From contig OX246746.1 of NCBI GenBank assembly GCA_945910005.1, forward strand, positions 39,194,579-39,258,578: a stretch of DNA of 64,000 bases, read 5' to 3'. Both the position numbers and the translations under genes were made by a program. The notes under the pieces are model-generated. The model did not search any database. It saw only the letters and a list, made by a program, of their open reading frames with translations, and was not told the DNA's origin. Source of the stretch: Isoperla grammatica. Its lineage: Eukaryota > Arthropoda > Insecta > Plecoptera > Perlodidae. Of this stretch, positions 26,656 through 39,090 are shown one piece after another (position 1 is the first letter of the stretch; each line of letters opens with the position of its first letter).

Positions 26656-26733
26656 CAACATATGAAGACAACGCATGTTTCCTCGCTTGTGACGGTGACT
26701 GTACGTGATAAACCCTGCGCTAAGTCAGTGATG
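26656..26733 (+). repeat. 78-bp monomer with a 16-bp deletion
   Basis: The 3' part of this monomer reads CAGTGATGCAAC where others read CAGTGACATG...CTACATGCAAC, so 16 bases are missing. It is the shortest unit seen and I found it only once. The deleted interval lies between two ACATG words, but the product does not keep a whole word, so simple slippage between them does not fully explain it. It merges two minus-strand open stretches. Confidence 0.9.
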
Positions 26734-27533
26734 CAACATATTAGGACAACGCATGTTTCCTCGCTTGTGACGGTGACTGTACTTGATAAACCCTGCGCTA
26801 AGTCAGTGACATGAAAGCAACTACATGCAACATATGAAGACAACGCATGTTTCCTCGCTTGTGAAGGTGACTGTACTTGATAAACCCTGCGCTAAGTCAG
26901 TGACATGAGAGCAACTACATGCAACATATGAAGACAACGCATGTTTCCTCGCTTGTGACGGTGACTGTACTTGATAAACCCTGCGCTAAGTCAGTGACAT
27001 GAGAGCCACTACATGCAACATATGAAGACAACGCATGTTTCCTCGCTTGTGATTGTGACTGTACGTGATAAACCCTGCGCTAAGTCAGTGACATGAGAGC
27101 AACTACATGCAACATATGAAGACAACGAATGTTTCCTCGCTTGTCACGGTGACTGTACTTGATAAACCCTGCGCTAAGTCAGTGACATGAGAGCAACTAC
27201 ATGCAACATATGAAGACAACGCATGTTTCCTCGCTTGTGACGTTGACTTCACTTGATAAACCCTGCGCTAAGTCAGTGACATGAGAGCAACTACATGCAA
27301 CATATGAAGACAACGCATGTTTCCTCGCTTGTGACGGTGACTGTACGTGATAAACCCTGCGCTAAGTCAGTGACATGAGAGCAACTACATGCAACATATT
27401 AGGACAACGCATGTTTCCTCGCTTGTGACGGTGACTGTACTTGATAAACCCTGCGCTAAGTCAGTGACATGAGAGCAACTACATGCAACATATGAAGACA
27501 ACGCATGTTTCCTCGCTTGTGACGATGACTGTA

Positions 27534-28604
27534 CTTGATAAACCTTTCGCTAAGTCAGTGACATGAGAGCAACAACATGCAACAAATAAAGACAACGCAT
27601 GTTTCCTCGCTTGTGAAGGTGACTGTACTTGATAAACCCCGCGCTAAGTCAGTGACATGAGAGCAACTACATGCAACATATGAAGACAACGCATGTTTCC
27701 TCGCTTGTTACAGTGACTGTACTTGATAAACCCTGCGATAAGTCAGTGACATGAGAGCGACTACATGCAACATATGAAGAAAATGCCTGTTTCCTCGCTT
27801 GTGACGGTGACTGTACGTGATAAACCCTGCGCTAAGTCAGTGACATGAGAGCAACTACATGCAACATATGAAGACAACGCATGTTTCCTCGCTTGTGAAG
27901 GTGACTGTACTTGATAAACCCTGCGCTAAGTCAGTGACATGAGAGCAACTACAAACAACATATAAAGACAACGCATGTTTCCTCGCTTGTGACGGTGACT
28001 GTACTTGATAAACCCTGCGCTAAGTCAGTGACCTGAGAGCAACTTAATGCAGCATATGAAGACAACGCATGTTTCCTCGCTTGTGAAGGTGACTGTACTT
28101 GATAAACCCCGCGCAGAGTCAGTGACATGAGAGCAACTACATTCAACATATGAAGACAACGCATGTTTCCTCGCTTGTGAAGGTGACTGTACTTGATAAA
28201 CCCTGCGCTAAGTCAGTGACATGATAGCAACTTCATGCAACATATGAAGACAACGCATGTTTTCTCGCTTGTGACGGTGACTGTACGTGATAAACCCTGC
28301 GCTAAGTCAGTGAAATGAGAGCAACTACATGCAACATATTAGGACAACGCATGTTTCCTCGCTTGTGACGGTAACTGTACTTGATAAACCCTTCGCTAAG
28401 TCAGTGACATGAGAGCAACTACATGCAACATATGAAGACAACGCATGTTTCCTCGCTTGTGAAGGTGACTGTACTTGATAAACCCTGCGCTAAGTCAGTG
28501 ACATGACAGCCACTACATGCAACATATGAAAGCAACGCATGTTTCCTCGCTTGTGACGGTGACTGTACGTGATAAACCCTGCGCTAATTCAGTGACATGA
28601 GAGC
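27534..28604 (+). repeat. Higher-order block F, copy 2, followed by a partial restart
   Basis: This is the second copy of block F. Its first roughly four monomers (CAACAAATAAAG at 27580 through AATGCCTG) are repeated again from 28614, 1034 bp (11 monomers) downstream, to about 28.95 kb. The restart has its own changes, such as CTTGGGAAGG near 28645 and GAGCGCCTAC near 28789. Confidence 0.82.
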
Positions 28605-29083
28605 AACAACATGCAACAAATAAAGACAACGCATGTTTCCTCGCTTGGGAAGGTGACTGTACTTGATAAACCCCGCGCTAAGTCAGTGACATGAGAGCAA
28701 CTACATGCAACATATGAAGACAACGCATGTTTCCTCGCTTGTTACAGTGACTGTACTTGATAAACCCTGCGATAAGTCAGTGACATAAGAGCGCCTACAT
28801 GCAACATATGAAGACAATGCCTGTTTCCTCGCTTGTGACGGTGACTGTACGTGATAAACCCTGCGCTAAGTCAGTGACATGAGAGCAACTACATGCAACA
28901 TATGAAGACAACGCATGTTTCCTCGCTTGTGAAGGTGACTGTACGTGATAAACCCTGCGCTAAGTAAGTGACATGAAAGCAACTACATGCAACATATGAA
29001 GACAGCGCATGTTTCCTCGCTTGTGAAGGTGACTGTACTTGATAAACCCTGCGCTAAGTCAGTGACATGAGAGCAACTACATT

Positions 29084-29176
29084 CAACATATGAAGACAAC
29101 GCATGTTTCACGCTTGTGACGGTGACTGTACTTGATAAACCCTGCGCTAAGTCAGTGACCTGAGAGCAACTTAATG
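29084..29176 (+). repeat. 93-bp monomer (TTTCACGC), block E copy 1
   Basis: It has the same one-base loss as the monomer at 21111 and is followed by the same CCTGAGAGCAACTTAATG and CTCGCCTG sequence. The loss is therefore shared by descent. Confidence 0.87.
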
Positions 29177-30585
29177 CAGCATATGAAGACAACGCATGTT
29201 TCCTCGCCTGTGAAGGTGACTGTACTTGATAAACCCCGCGCAGAGTCAGTGACATGAGAGCAACTACATTCAACATATGAAGACAACGCATGTTTACTCG
29301 CTTGTGAAGGTGACTGAACTTGATAAACCCTGCGCTAAGTCAGTGACATGAGAGCAACTTCATGCAACATATGAAGACAACGCATGTTTTCTCGCTTGTG
29401 ACGGTGACTGTACGTGATAAACCCTGCGCTAAGTCAGTGACATGAGAGCAACTACATGCAACATATTAGGACAACGCATGTTTCCTCGCTTGTGACGGTG
29501 ACTGTACTTAATAAACCCTGCGCTAAGTCAGTGACATGAGAGCAACTACATGCAACATATGAAGACAACGCATGTTTCCTCGCTTGTGAAGGTGACTGTA
29601 CTTGATAAACCCTGCGCTAAGTCAGTGACATGACAGCCACTACATGCAAAATATGAAGACAACGCATGTTTCCTCGCTTGTGACGGTGACTGTACTTGAT
29701 AAACCCTGCGCTAAGTCAGTGACATGAGAGCAACTACATGCAACATATGAAGACAACGCATGTTTCCTTGCTTCTGACGGTGACTGTACTTGATAAACCC
29801 TGCGCTAAGTCAGTGACATGAGAGCAACTACATGCAACATATGAAGACAACGCATGTTTCCGTTCTTGTGATGGTGACTGTACGTGATAAACCCTGCGCT
29901 AAGTCAGTGACATGAGAGCAACTACATGCAACCTATGAAGACAACGCATGTTTCCACGCTTGTGAAGGTGACTGTACGATATTAACCCTGCGCTAAGTCA
30001 GTGACATGTAAGCAACTACATGCAACATATGACGAAAGCGCATGTTTCCTCGCTTGTGAAGGTGACTGTACTTGATAAACCCTGCGCTAAGTCAGTGACA
30101 TGAGAGCAACTACATGCAACATATGAAGACAACGCATGTTTCCTCGCTTGTGACGGTGACTGTACTTGATAAACCCTGCGCTAAGTCAGTGACATGAGAG
30201 CAACTACATGCAACATATGAAGACAACGCATGTTTCCTCTCTTGTGATGGTGACTGTACGTGATAAACCCTGCGCTAAGTCAGTGACATGAGAGCAACTA
30301 CATGCAACATATGAAGACAACGAATGTTTCCTCGCTTGTAACGGTGACTGTACTTGATAAACCCTGCGCTTAGTCAGTGACATAAGAGCAACTTCATGCA
30401 ACATTTGAAGACAACGCATTTTTCCTCGCTTGTGACGGTGACTGTACTTGATAAACCCTGCGCTAAGTCAGTGACATGAGAGCAACTACAACAACCTATG
30501 AAGACAACGCATGTTTCCTCGCTTGTGAAGGTGACTGTACGTGATAAACCCTGCGCTAAGTCAGTGACATGAAAGCAACTACATG

Positions 30586-30679
30586 CAACATATGAAGACA
30601 GCGCATGTTTCCTCGCTTTTAAAGGTGACTGTACTTGATAAACCCTGCGCTAAGTCAGTGAGATGAGAGCAACTACATG
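30586..30679 (+). repeat. Empty-site relative of the insertion monomer, copy 2
   Basis: It has the same CGCTTTTAAAGG setting and ends GTGAGATGAGAGC. The preceding one-base-short CTACAACAACC junction lies near 30482. Confidence 0.82.
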
Positions 30680-31431
30680 CAACATATGAAGACAACGCAT
30701 GTTTCCTCGCATGTGAAGGTGACTGTACGTGATAAACCCTGCGCTTAATCAGTGACATAAGAGCAACTACATGCAACATATTAGGACAACACATGTTTCC
30801 TCGCTTGTGACGGTGACTGTACTTGATAAACCCTGCGCTAAGTCAGTGACATGAGAGCAACTACATGCAACATATTAGGACAACGCATGTTTCCTCGCTT
30901 GTGAAGGTGAGTGTACTTGATATGTCCTGCGCTAAGTCAGTGACATGAGAGCAACTTTATGCAACATATGAAGACAACGCATGTTTCGTCGCTTGTGACG
31001 GTGACTGTACGTGATAAACCCTGCGCTAAGTCAGTGACATGAAAGCAACTACATGCAACATATGAAGACAACGCATGTTTCCGTGCTTGTGAAGGTGACT
31101 GTACTTGATAAACCCTGCGCTAAGTCAGTGACATGAGAGCAACTACATGCAACATATGAAGACAACGCATGTTTCCTCGCTTGTCACGGTGACTGTACGT
31201 GATAAACCCTGCGCTAAGTCAGTGACATGAGAGCAACTACATGCAACATTTTAGGACAACGCATGTTTCGTCGCTTGTGACGGTGACTGTACATGATAAA
31301 CCCTGCGCTAAGTCAGTGACATGAGAGCAACTACATGCAACATATGAAGACAACGCATGTTTCCTCGCTTGTGAAGGTGACTGTACTTGATAAACCCTGC
31401 GCTAAGTCAGTGACATGAAAGCCACTACATG

Positions 31432-31522
31432 CAAAAAAAGACAACGCATGTTTCCTCGCTTGTGACGGTGACTGTACTTGATAAACCCTGCGCTAAGTCA
31501 GTGACATGAGAGCAACTACATG
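31432..31522 (+). repeat. 91-bp monomer with an A-run variant (CAAAAAAAG)
   Basis: It has the same length and position as the CAAAATAAG monomers, but the T has become A to give a run of seven A. It appears to derive from that type by one substitution. Confidence 0.85.
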
Positions 31523-32086
31523 CAACATATGAAGACAACGCATGTTTCCTCGCTTGTGACGGTGACTGTACTTGATAAACCCTGCGCTAAGTCAGTGACA
31601 TGAGAGCCACTACATGCAACATATGAAGACAACGCATGTTTCCTCGCTTGTGATTCTGACTGTACGTGATAAACCCTGCGCTAAGTCAGTGACATGAGAG
31701 CAACTACATGCAACATATGAAGACAACGAATGTTTCCTCGCTTGTTACGGTGACTGTACTTGATAAACCCTGCGCTAAGTCAGTGAAATGAGAGCAACTA
31801 CATGCAACATATAAAGACAACGCATGTTTCCTCGCTTGTGACGGTTACTTTACTTGATAAACCCTGCGCTAAGTCAGTGACATGAGAGCAACTACATGCA
31901 ACCTATGAAGACAACGCATAATTCCTCGCTTGTGAAGGTGACTGTACGTGATAAACCCTGCGCTAAGTCAGTGACATGAAAGCAACTACATGCAACATAT
32001 GACGACAGCGCATGTTTCCTCGCTTGTGAAGGTGACTGTACTTAAAAAACCCTGCGCCAAGTCAGTGACATGAGAGCAACTACATG

Positions 32087-33736
32087 CAACATATGAAGAC
32101 AACGCGTGTTTTCTCGCTTGTGATGGTGAATGTACTTGATAAACCCTGCGCTAAGTCAGTGACATGAGAGCAACTACATGCAACATATGAAGACAACGCA
32201 TGTTTCCTCGCTTGTGAAGGTGACTGTACTTGATAAACCCTGCGCTAAGTCAGTGACATGAGAGCAACTACATGCAACATATGAAGACAACGCATGTTTC
32301 CTCGCTTGTGACGGTGACTGTACGTGATAAACCCTGCGCTAAGTCAGTGACATGAGAGAAACTACATGCAACATATTAGGACAACGCATGTTTCCTCGCT
32401 TGTGACGGTGACTGTACTTGATAAACCCTGCGCTAAGTCAGTGACATGAGAGCAACTTCATGCAACATATGAAGACAACGCATGTTTCCTCGCTTGTGAC
32501 GGTGACTGTACTTGATAAACCCTGCGCTAAGTCAGTGACCTGAGAGCAACTTAATGCAGCATATGAAGACAACGCATGTTTCCTCGCTTGTGAAGGTGAC
32601 TGTACTTGATTAACCCCGCGCAGAGTCAGTGACATGAGTGTAACTACATTCAACATATGAAGACAACGCATGTTTCCTCGCTTGTGAAGGTGACTGTACT
32701 TGATAAACCCTGCGCTAAGTCAGTGACATAAGAGCAACTTCATGCAACATATGAAGACAACGCATGTTTTCTCGCTTGTGACGGTGACTGTACGTGATAA
32801 ACCCTGCGCTAAGTCAGTGACATGAGAGCAACTACATGCAACATATTAGGACAACGCATGTTTCCTCGCTTGTGACGGTAACTGTACTTGATAAACCCTT
32901 TGCTAAGTCAGTGACATGAGAGCAACTACATGCAACATATGAAGACAACGCATGTTTCCTCGCTTGTGAAGGTGACTGTACTTGTTAAACCCTGCGCTAA
33001 GTCAGTGACATGACAGCCACTACATGCAACATATGAAAGCAACGCATGTTTCCTCGCTTGTGACGGTGACTGTACTTGATAAACCCTGCGCTAAGTCAGT
33101 GACATGAGAGCAACTACATGCAACCTATGAAGACAACGCATGTTTCCTCGCTTGTGAAGGTGACTGTACGTGATAAACCCTGCGCTAAGTCAAAGACATG
33201 AAAGCAACTACATGCAACATATGAAGACAGCGCATGTTTCCTCGCTTGTGAAGGTGACTGTACTTGATAAACCCTGCGCTAAGTCAGTGACATGAGAGCA
33301 ACTACATGCAACATATGAAGACAACGCATGTTTCCTCGCTTGTGACGGTGACTGTACTTGATAAACCCTGCGCTAAGTCAGTGACATGAGAGCAACTTCA
33401 TGCAACATATGAAGACAACGCATGTTTTCTCGCTTGTGAAGGTGACTGTACTTGATAAACTCCGCGCTAAGTCAGTGACATGAGAGCAACTACATGCAAC
33501 ATATGAAGACAACGCATGTTTCCTCGCTTATGAAGGTGACTGTACTTGATAAACCCTGCGCTAAGTCAGTGACATGAGAGCAACTACATGCAACATATAT
33601 CGACAACGCATGTTTCCTCGCTTGTGACGGTAACTGTACTTGATAAACCCTGCGCTTAGTCAATGACATGAGAGCAACTTCATGCAACATACTAGGACCA
33701 CGCATGTTTCCTCGCTTGTGAAGGTGAGTGTACTTG
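32087..33736 (+). repeat. CGCGTG-to-GATATG module, long form, copy 3
   Basis: The spacing is again 1649 bp. Private changes include GAGTGTAAC near 32637, GATTAACCCC near 32609, AACTCCGCG near 33459 and ATATATCGAC near 33595. The CGCTTATGAAGG monomer and the following ATAT/GGTAACTG monomer are present, so this is the rightmost long form in the window. Confidence 0.87.
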
Positions 33737-34342
33737 ATATGTCCTGCGCTAAGTCAGTGACATGAGAGCAACTTTATGCAACATATGAAGACAACGCATG
33801 TTTCGTCGCTTGTGACGGTGACTGTACGTGATAAACCCTGCGCTAAGTCAGTGACATGAAAGCAACTACATGCAGCATATGAAGACAACGCATGTATCCG
33901 AGCTTGTGAAGGTGACTGTACTTGATAAACCCTGCGCTAAGTCAGTGACATGAGAGCAACTACATGCAACATATGAAGACAACGCATGTTTCCGAGCTTG
34001 TGAAGGTGACTGTACTTGATAAACCCTGCGCTAAGTCAGTGACATGAGAGCAACTACATGCAACATATGAAGACAACGCATGTTTCCTCGCTTGTGACGG
34101 TGACTGTTCGTGATAAACCCTGCGCTAAGTCAGTGACATGAGAGCAACTACAAGCAACATATGACGAAAGCGCATGTTTCCTCGCTTGTGAAGGTGACTG
34201 TACTTGATAAACCCTGCGCTAAGTCAGTGACATGAAAGCAACTACATGCAACATATGAAGACAACGCATGTTTCCTCGCTTGTGAAGGTGACTGTACTTG
34301 ATAAACCCTGCGCTAAGTCAGTGACATGAGAGCAACTACATG

Positions 34343-34435
34343 CAACATATGAAGACAACGCATGTTTCACGCTTGTGACGGTGACTGTACTTGATAAACC
34401 CTGCGCTAAGTCAGTGACCTGAGAGCAACTTAATG
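34343..34435 (+). repeat. 93-bp monomer (TTTCACGC), block E copy 2
   Basis: This is the third copy of the one-base-short monomer, 5259 bp from the copy at 29084. It again lengthens a minus-strand open frame, to 102 codons. Confidence 0.87.
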
Positions 34436-36220
34436 CAGCATATGAAGACAACGCATGTTTCCTCGCCTGTGAAGGTGACTGTACTTGATAAACCCCGCGC
34501 AGAGTCAGTGACATGAGAGCAACTACATTCAACATATGAAGACAACGCATGTTTACTCGCTTGTGAAGGTGACTGTACTTGATAAACCCTGCGCTAAGTC
34601 AGTGACATGAGAGCAACTTCATGCAACATATGAAGACAACGCATGTTTTCTCGCTTGTGACGGTGACTGTACGTGATACACCCTGCGCTAAGTCAGTGAC
34701 ATGAGAGCAACTACATGCAACATATTAGGACAACGCATGTTTCCTCGCTTGTGACGGTGACTGTACTTAATAAACCCTGCGCTAAGTCAGTGACATGAGA
34801 GCAACTACATGCAACATATGAAGACAACGCATGTTTCCTCGCTTGTGAAGGTGACTGTACTTGATAAACCCTGCGCTTAGTCAGTGACATGACAGCCACT
34901 ACATGCAAAATATGAAGACAACGCATGTTTCCTCGCTTGTGACGGTGACTGTACTTGATAAACCCTGCGCTAAGTCAGTGACATGAGAGCAACTACATGC
35001 AACATATGAAGACAACGCATGTTTCCTTGCTTGTGACGGTGACTGTACTTGATAAACCCTGCGCTAAGTCAGTGACATGAGAGCAACTAGATGCAACATA
35101 TGAAGACAACGCATGTTTCCGTTCTTGTGATGGTGACTGTACGTGATAAACCCTGCGCTAAGTCAGTGACATGAGAGCAACTACATGCAACCTATGAAGA
35201 CAACGCATGTTTCCTCGCTTGTGAAGGTGACTGTACGTGATTAACCCTGCGCTAAGTCAGTGACATGTAAGCAACTACATGCAACATATGACGAAAGCGC
35301 ATGTTTCCTCGCTTGTGAAGGTGACTGTACTTGATAAACCCTGCGCTAAGTCAGTGACATGAGAGCAACTACATGCAACATATGAAGACAACGCATGTTT
35401 CCTCGCTTGTGACGGTGACTGTACTTGATAAACCCTGCGCTAAGTCAGTGACATGAGAGCAACTACATGCAACATATGAAGACAACGCATGTTTCCTCGC
35501 TTGTGAAGGTGACTGTACTTGATAAACCCTGCGCTAAGTCAGTGACATGAGAGCAACTACATGCAACATATATGGACAACGCATGTTTCCTCACTTGTGA
35601 CGGTGACTGTACTTGATAAACCCTGCGCTTAGTCAAAGACATGAGAGCAACTACATGCAACATATGAAGACAACGCATGTTTCCTCGCTTGTGACGGTGA
35701 CTGTACTTGATAAACCCTGCGTTTAGTCAGTGACATCAGAGCAACTACATGCAACATATGAAGACAACGCATGTTTTCTCGCTTGTGACTGAGACTGTAG
35801 TTGATAAACCCTGCGCTAAGTCAGTGACATGAGAGCAACTACATGCAACATATGAAGACAACGCATGTTTCCTCTCTTGTGATGGTGACTGTACGTGATA
35901 AACCCTGCGCTAAGTCAGTGACATGAGAGCAACTACATGCAACATATGAAGACAACGAATGTTTCCTCGCTTGTTACGGTGACTGTACTTGATAAACCCT
36001 GCGCTTAGTCAGTGACATGAGAGCAACTTCATGCAACATATGAAGACAACGCATTTTTCCTCGCTTGTGACGGTGACTGTACTTGATAAACCCTGCGCTA
36101 AGTCAGTGACATGAGAGCAACTACAACAACCTATGAAGACAACGCATGTTTCCTCGCTTGTGAAGGTGACTGTACGTGATAAACCCTGCGCTAAGTCAGT
36201 GACATGAAAGCAACTACATG

Positions 36221-36314
36221 CAACATATGAAGACAGCGCATGTTTCCTCGCTTTTAAAGGTGACTGTACTTGATAAACCCTGCGCTAAGTCAGTGAGATG
36301 AGAGCAACTACATG
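36221..36314 (+). repeat. Empty-site relative of the insertion monomer, copy 3
   Basis: It has the same setting and GAGATGAGAGC ending. The CTACAACAACC junction lies near 36121, and the CGCATGTGAAGG monomer follows near 36348. Confidence 0.82.
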
Positions 36315-36408
36315 CAACATATGAAGACAACGCATGTTTCCTCGCATGTGAAGGTGACTGTACGTGATAAACCCTGCGCTAAGTCAGTGACATGAGAGCA
36401 ACTACATG

Positions 36409-36970
36409 CAACATATTAGACAACGCATGTTTCCTCACTTGTGAAGGTGAGTGTACTTGATATGTCCTGCGCTAAGTCAGTGACATGAGAGCGACTACCT
36501 GCAACATATGAAGACAACGCATGTTGCCTCGCTTGTGACGGTGACTGTACGTGATAAACCCTGCGCTTAATCAGTGACATAAGAGCAACTACATGCAACA
36601 TATTAGGACAACGCATGTTTCCTCGCTTGTGACGGTGACTGTACTTGATAAACCCTGCGCTAAGTCAGTGACATGAGAGCAACTACATGCAACATATTAG
36701 ACAACGCATGTTTCCTCACTTGTGAAGGTGAGTGTACTTGATATGTCCTGCGCTAAGTCAGTGACATGAGAGCAACTTTATGCAACATATGAAGACAACG
36801 CATGTTTCGTCGCTTGTGACGGTGACTGTACGTGATAAACCCTGCGCTAAGTCAGTGACATGAAAGCAACTACATGCAACATATGAAGACAACGCATGTT
36901 TCCGTGCTGGTGAAGGTGACTGTACTTGATAAACCCTGCGCTAAGTCAGTGACATGAGAGCAACTACATG
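36409..36970 (+). repeat. Local tandem duplication of a three-monomer (281-bp) unit
   Basis: A monomer with ATATTAGACAACG (one base short) followed by CTCACTTGTG and GATATGTCC occurs at 36409 and again at 36690, 281 bp apart (3 x 94 - 1). Related blocks near 30.9, 44.2 and 56.0 kb have one GATATG marker at this place. Both copies carry the one-base loss, so the loss came before the duplication. The first copy has changed further (GAGCGACTACCTGC, ATGTTGCCTCG). Confidence 0.88.
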
Positions 36971-37628
36971 CAACATATGAAGACAACGCATGTTTCCTCG
37001 CTTGTCACGGTGACTGTACGTGATAAACCCTGCGCTAAGTCAGTGACATGAGAGCAACTACATGCAACATATGAAGACAACGCATGTTTCCTCGCTTGTG
37101 ACGGTGACTGTACTTGATTAACCCTGCGCTAAGTCAGTGACATGAGAGCCACTACATGCAACATATGAAGACAACGCATGTTTCCTCGCTTGTGATTGTG
37201 ACTGTACGTGATAAACCCTGCGCTAAGTCAGTGACATGAGAGCAACTACATGCAACATATGAAGACAACGAATGTTTCCTCGCTTGTTACGGTGACTGTA
37301 CTTGATAAACCCTGCGCTAAGTCAGTGACATGAGAGCAACTACATGCAACATATGAAGACAACGCATGTTTCCTCGCTTGTGACGGTTTCTTTACTTGAT
37401 AAACCCTGCGCTAAGTCAGTGACATGAGAGCAACTACATGCAACCTATGAAGACAACGCATGTTTCCTCGCTTGTGAAGGTGACTGTACGTGATAAACCC
37501 TGCGCTAAGTCAGTGACATGAAAGCAACTACATGCAACATATGACGACAGCGCATGTTTCCTCGCTTGTTAAGGTGACTGTACTTAAAAAACCCTGCGCC
37601 AAGTCAGTGACATGAGAGCAACTACATG

Positions 37629-39090
37629 CAACATATGAAGACAACGCGTGTTTTCTCGCTTGTGATGGTGACTGTACTTGATAAACCCTGCGCTAAGTCA
37701 GTGACATGAGAGCAACTACATGCAACATATGAAGACAACGCATGTTTCCTCGCTTGTGAAGGTGACTGTATTTGATAAACCCTGCGCTAAGTCAGTGACA
37801 TGAGAGCAACTACATGCAACATATGAAGACAACGCATGTTTCCTCGCTTGTGACGGTGACTGTACGTGATAAACCCTGCGCTAAGTCAGTGACATGAGAG
37901 AAACTACATGCAACATATTAGGACAACGCATGTTTCCTCGCTTGTGACGGTGACTGTACTTGATAAACCCTGCGCTAAATCAGTGACATGAGAGCAACTA
38001 CATGCAACATATGAAGACAACGCATGTTTCCTCGCTTGTGACGGTGACTGTACTTGATAAACCCTGCGCTAAGTCAGTGACCTGAGAGCAACTTAATGCA
38101 GCATATGAAGACAACGCATGTTTCCTCGCTTGTGAAGGTGACTGTACTTGATAAACCCCGCGCAGAGTCAGTGACATGAGAGCAACTACATTCAACATAT
38201 GAAGACCACGCATGTTTCCTCGCTTGTGAAGGTGACTGTACTTGATAAACCCTGCGCTAAGTCAGTGACATGAGAGCAACTTCATGCAACATATGAAGAC
38301 AACGCATGTTTTCTCGCTTGTGACGGTGACTGTACGTGATAAACCCTGCGCTAAGTCAGTGACATGAGAGCAACTACATGCAACATATTAGGACAACGCA
38401 TGTTTCCTCGCTTGTGACGGTAACTGTACTTGATAAACCCTTTGCTAAGTCAGTGACATGAGAGCAACTACATGCAACATATGAAGACAACGCATGTTTC
38501 CTCCCTTGTGAAGGTGACTGTACTTGTTAAACCCTGCGCTAAGTCAGTGACATGACAGCCACTACATGCAACATATGAAAGCAACGCATGTTTCCTCGCT
38601 TGTGACGGTGACTGTACTTGATAAACCCTGCGCTAAGTCAGTGACATGAGAGCAACTACATGCAACCTATGAAGACAACGCATGTTTCCTCGCTTGTGAA
38701 GGTGACTGTACGTGATAAACCCTGCGCTAAGTCAAAGACATGAAAGCAACTACATGCAACATATGAAGACAGCGCATGTTTCCTCGCTTGTGAAGGTGAC
38801 TGTACTTGATAAACCCTGCGCTAAGTCAGTGACATGAGAGCAACTACATGCAACATATGAAGACAACGCATGTTTCCTCGCTTGTGACGGTGACTGTACT
38901 TGATAAACCCTGCGCTAAGTCAGTGACATGAGAGCAACTACATGCAACTTATAAAGACAACGCATGTTTCCTCGCTTGTGAAGGTGACTGTACTTGATAA
39001 ACCCCGCGCTAAGTCAATGACATGAGAGCAACTTCATGCAACATACTAGGACAACGCATGTTTCCTCGCTTGTGAAGGTGAGTGTACTTG
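37629..39090 (+). repeat. CGCGTG-to-GATATG module, short form, copy 1 (1461-bp marker spacing)
   Basis: The landmark spacing is 1461 bp, exactly 188 bp (two monomers) shorter than the long form. The missing units are those with CGCTTATGAAGG and with ATATATGG/GGTAACTG. The junction reads CCCCGCGCTAAGTCAATGAC near 39001, joining the left half of one monomer to the right half of another in register. TCCCTTGTG near 38511 is shared with the other short forms. Confidence 0.88.

Larger units (their letters stand above)
29100..31600 (+). repeat. Higher-order block E, copy 1
   Basis: This block matches 34360 onward at an offset of 5259 bp (the TTTCACGC -1 monomers at 29084 and 34343). After about 30.2 kb the offset becomes 5635 bp because this copy lacks four monomers present at about 35.46-35.84 kb. 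Shared ordered variants include CTCGCCTG, TTTACTCG, TTCCGTTCTTG, ATGTAAGC, TCCTCTCTTG and the CGCTTTTAAAGG empty-site monomer. Confidence 0.83.
34360..37050 (+). repeat. Higher-order block E, copy 2, with four extra monomers and a local 281-bp duplication
   Basis: This is the second copy of block E. It retains the CAACATATATGG / GTCAAAGAC / GCGTTTAGTC monomers (about 35.46-35.84 kb) that copy 1 lacks and that also occur at 43.1 and 55.0 kb. It also contains a three-monomer duplication at 36409-36970. Confidence 0.83.

Noticed and set aside
36409..36970. An inverted repeat or hairpin near the double GATATG marker
   Set aside because: The two copies are in direct orientation. It is a 281-bp tandem duplication.
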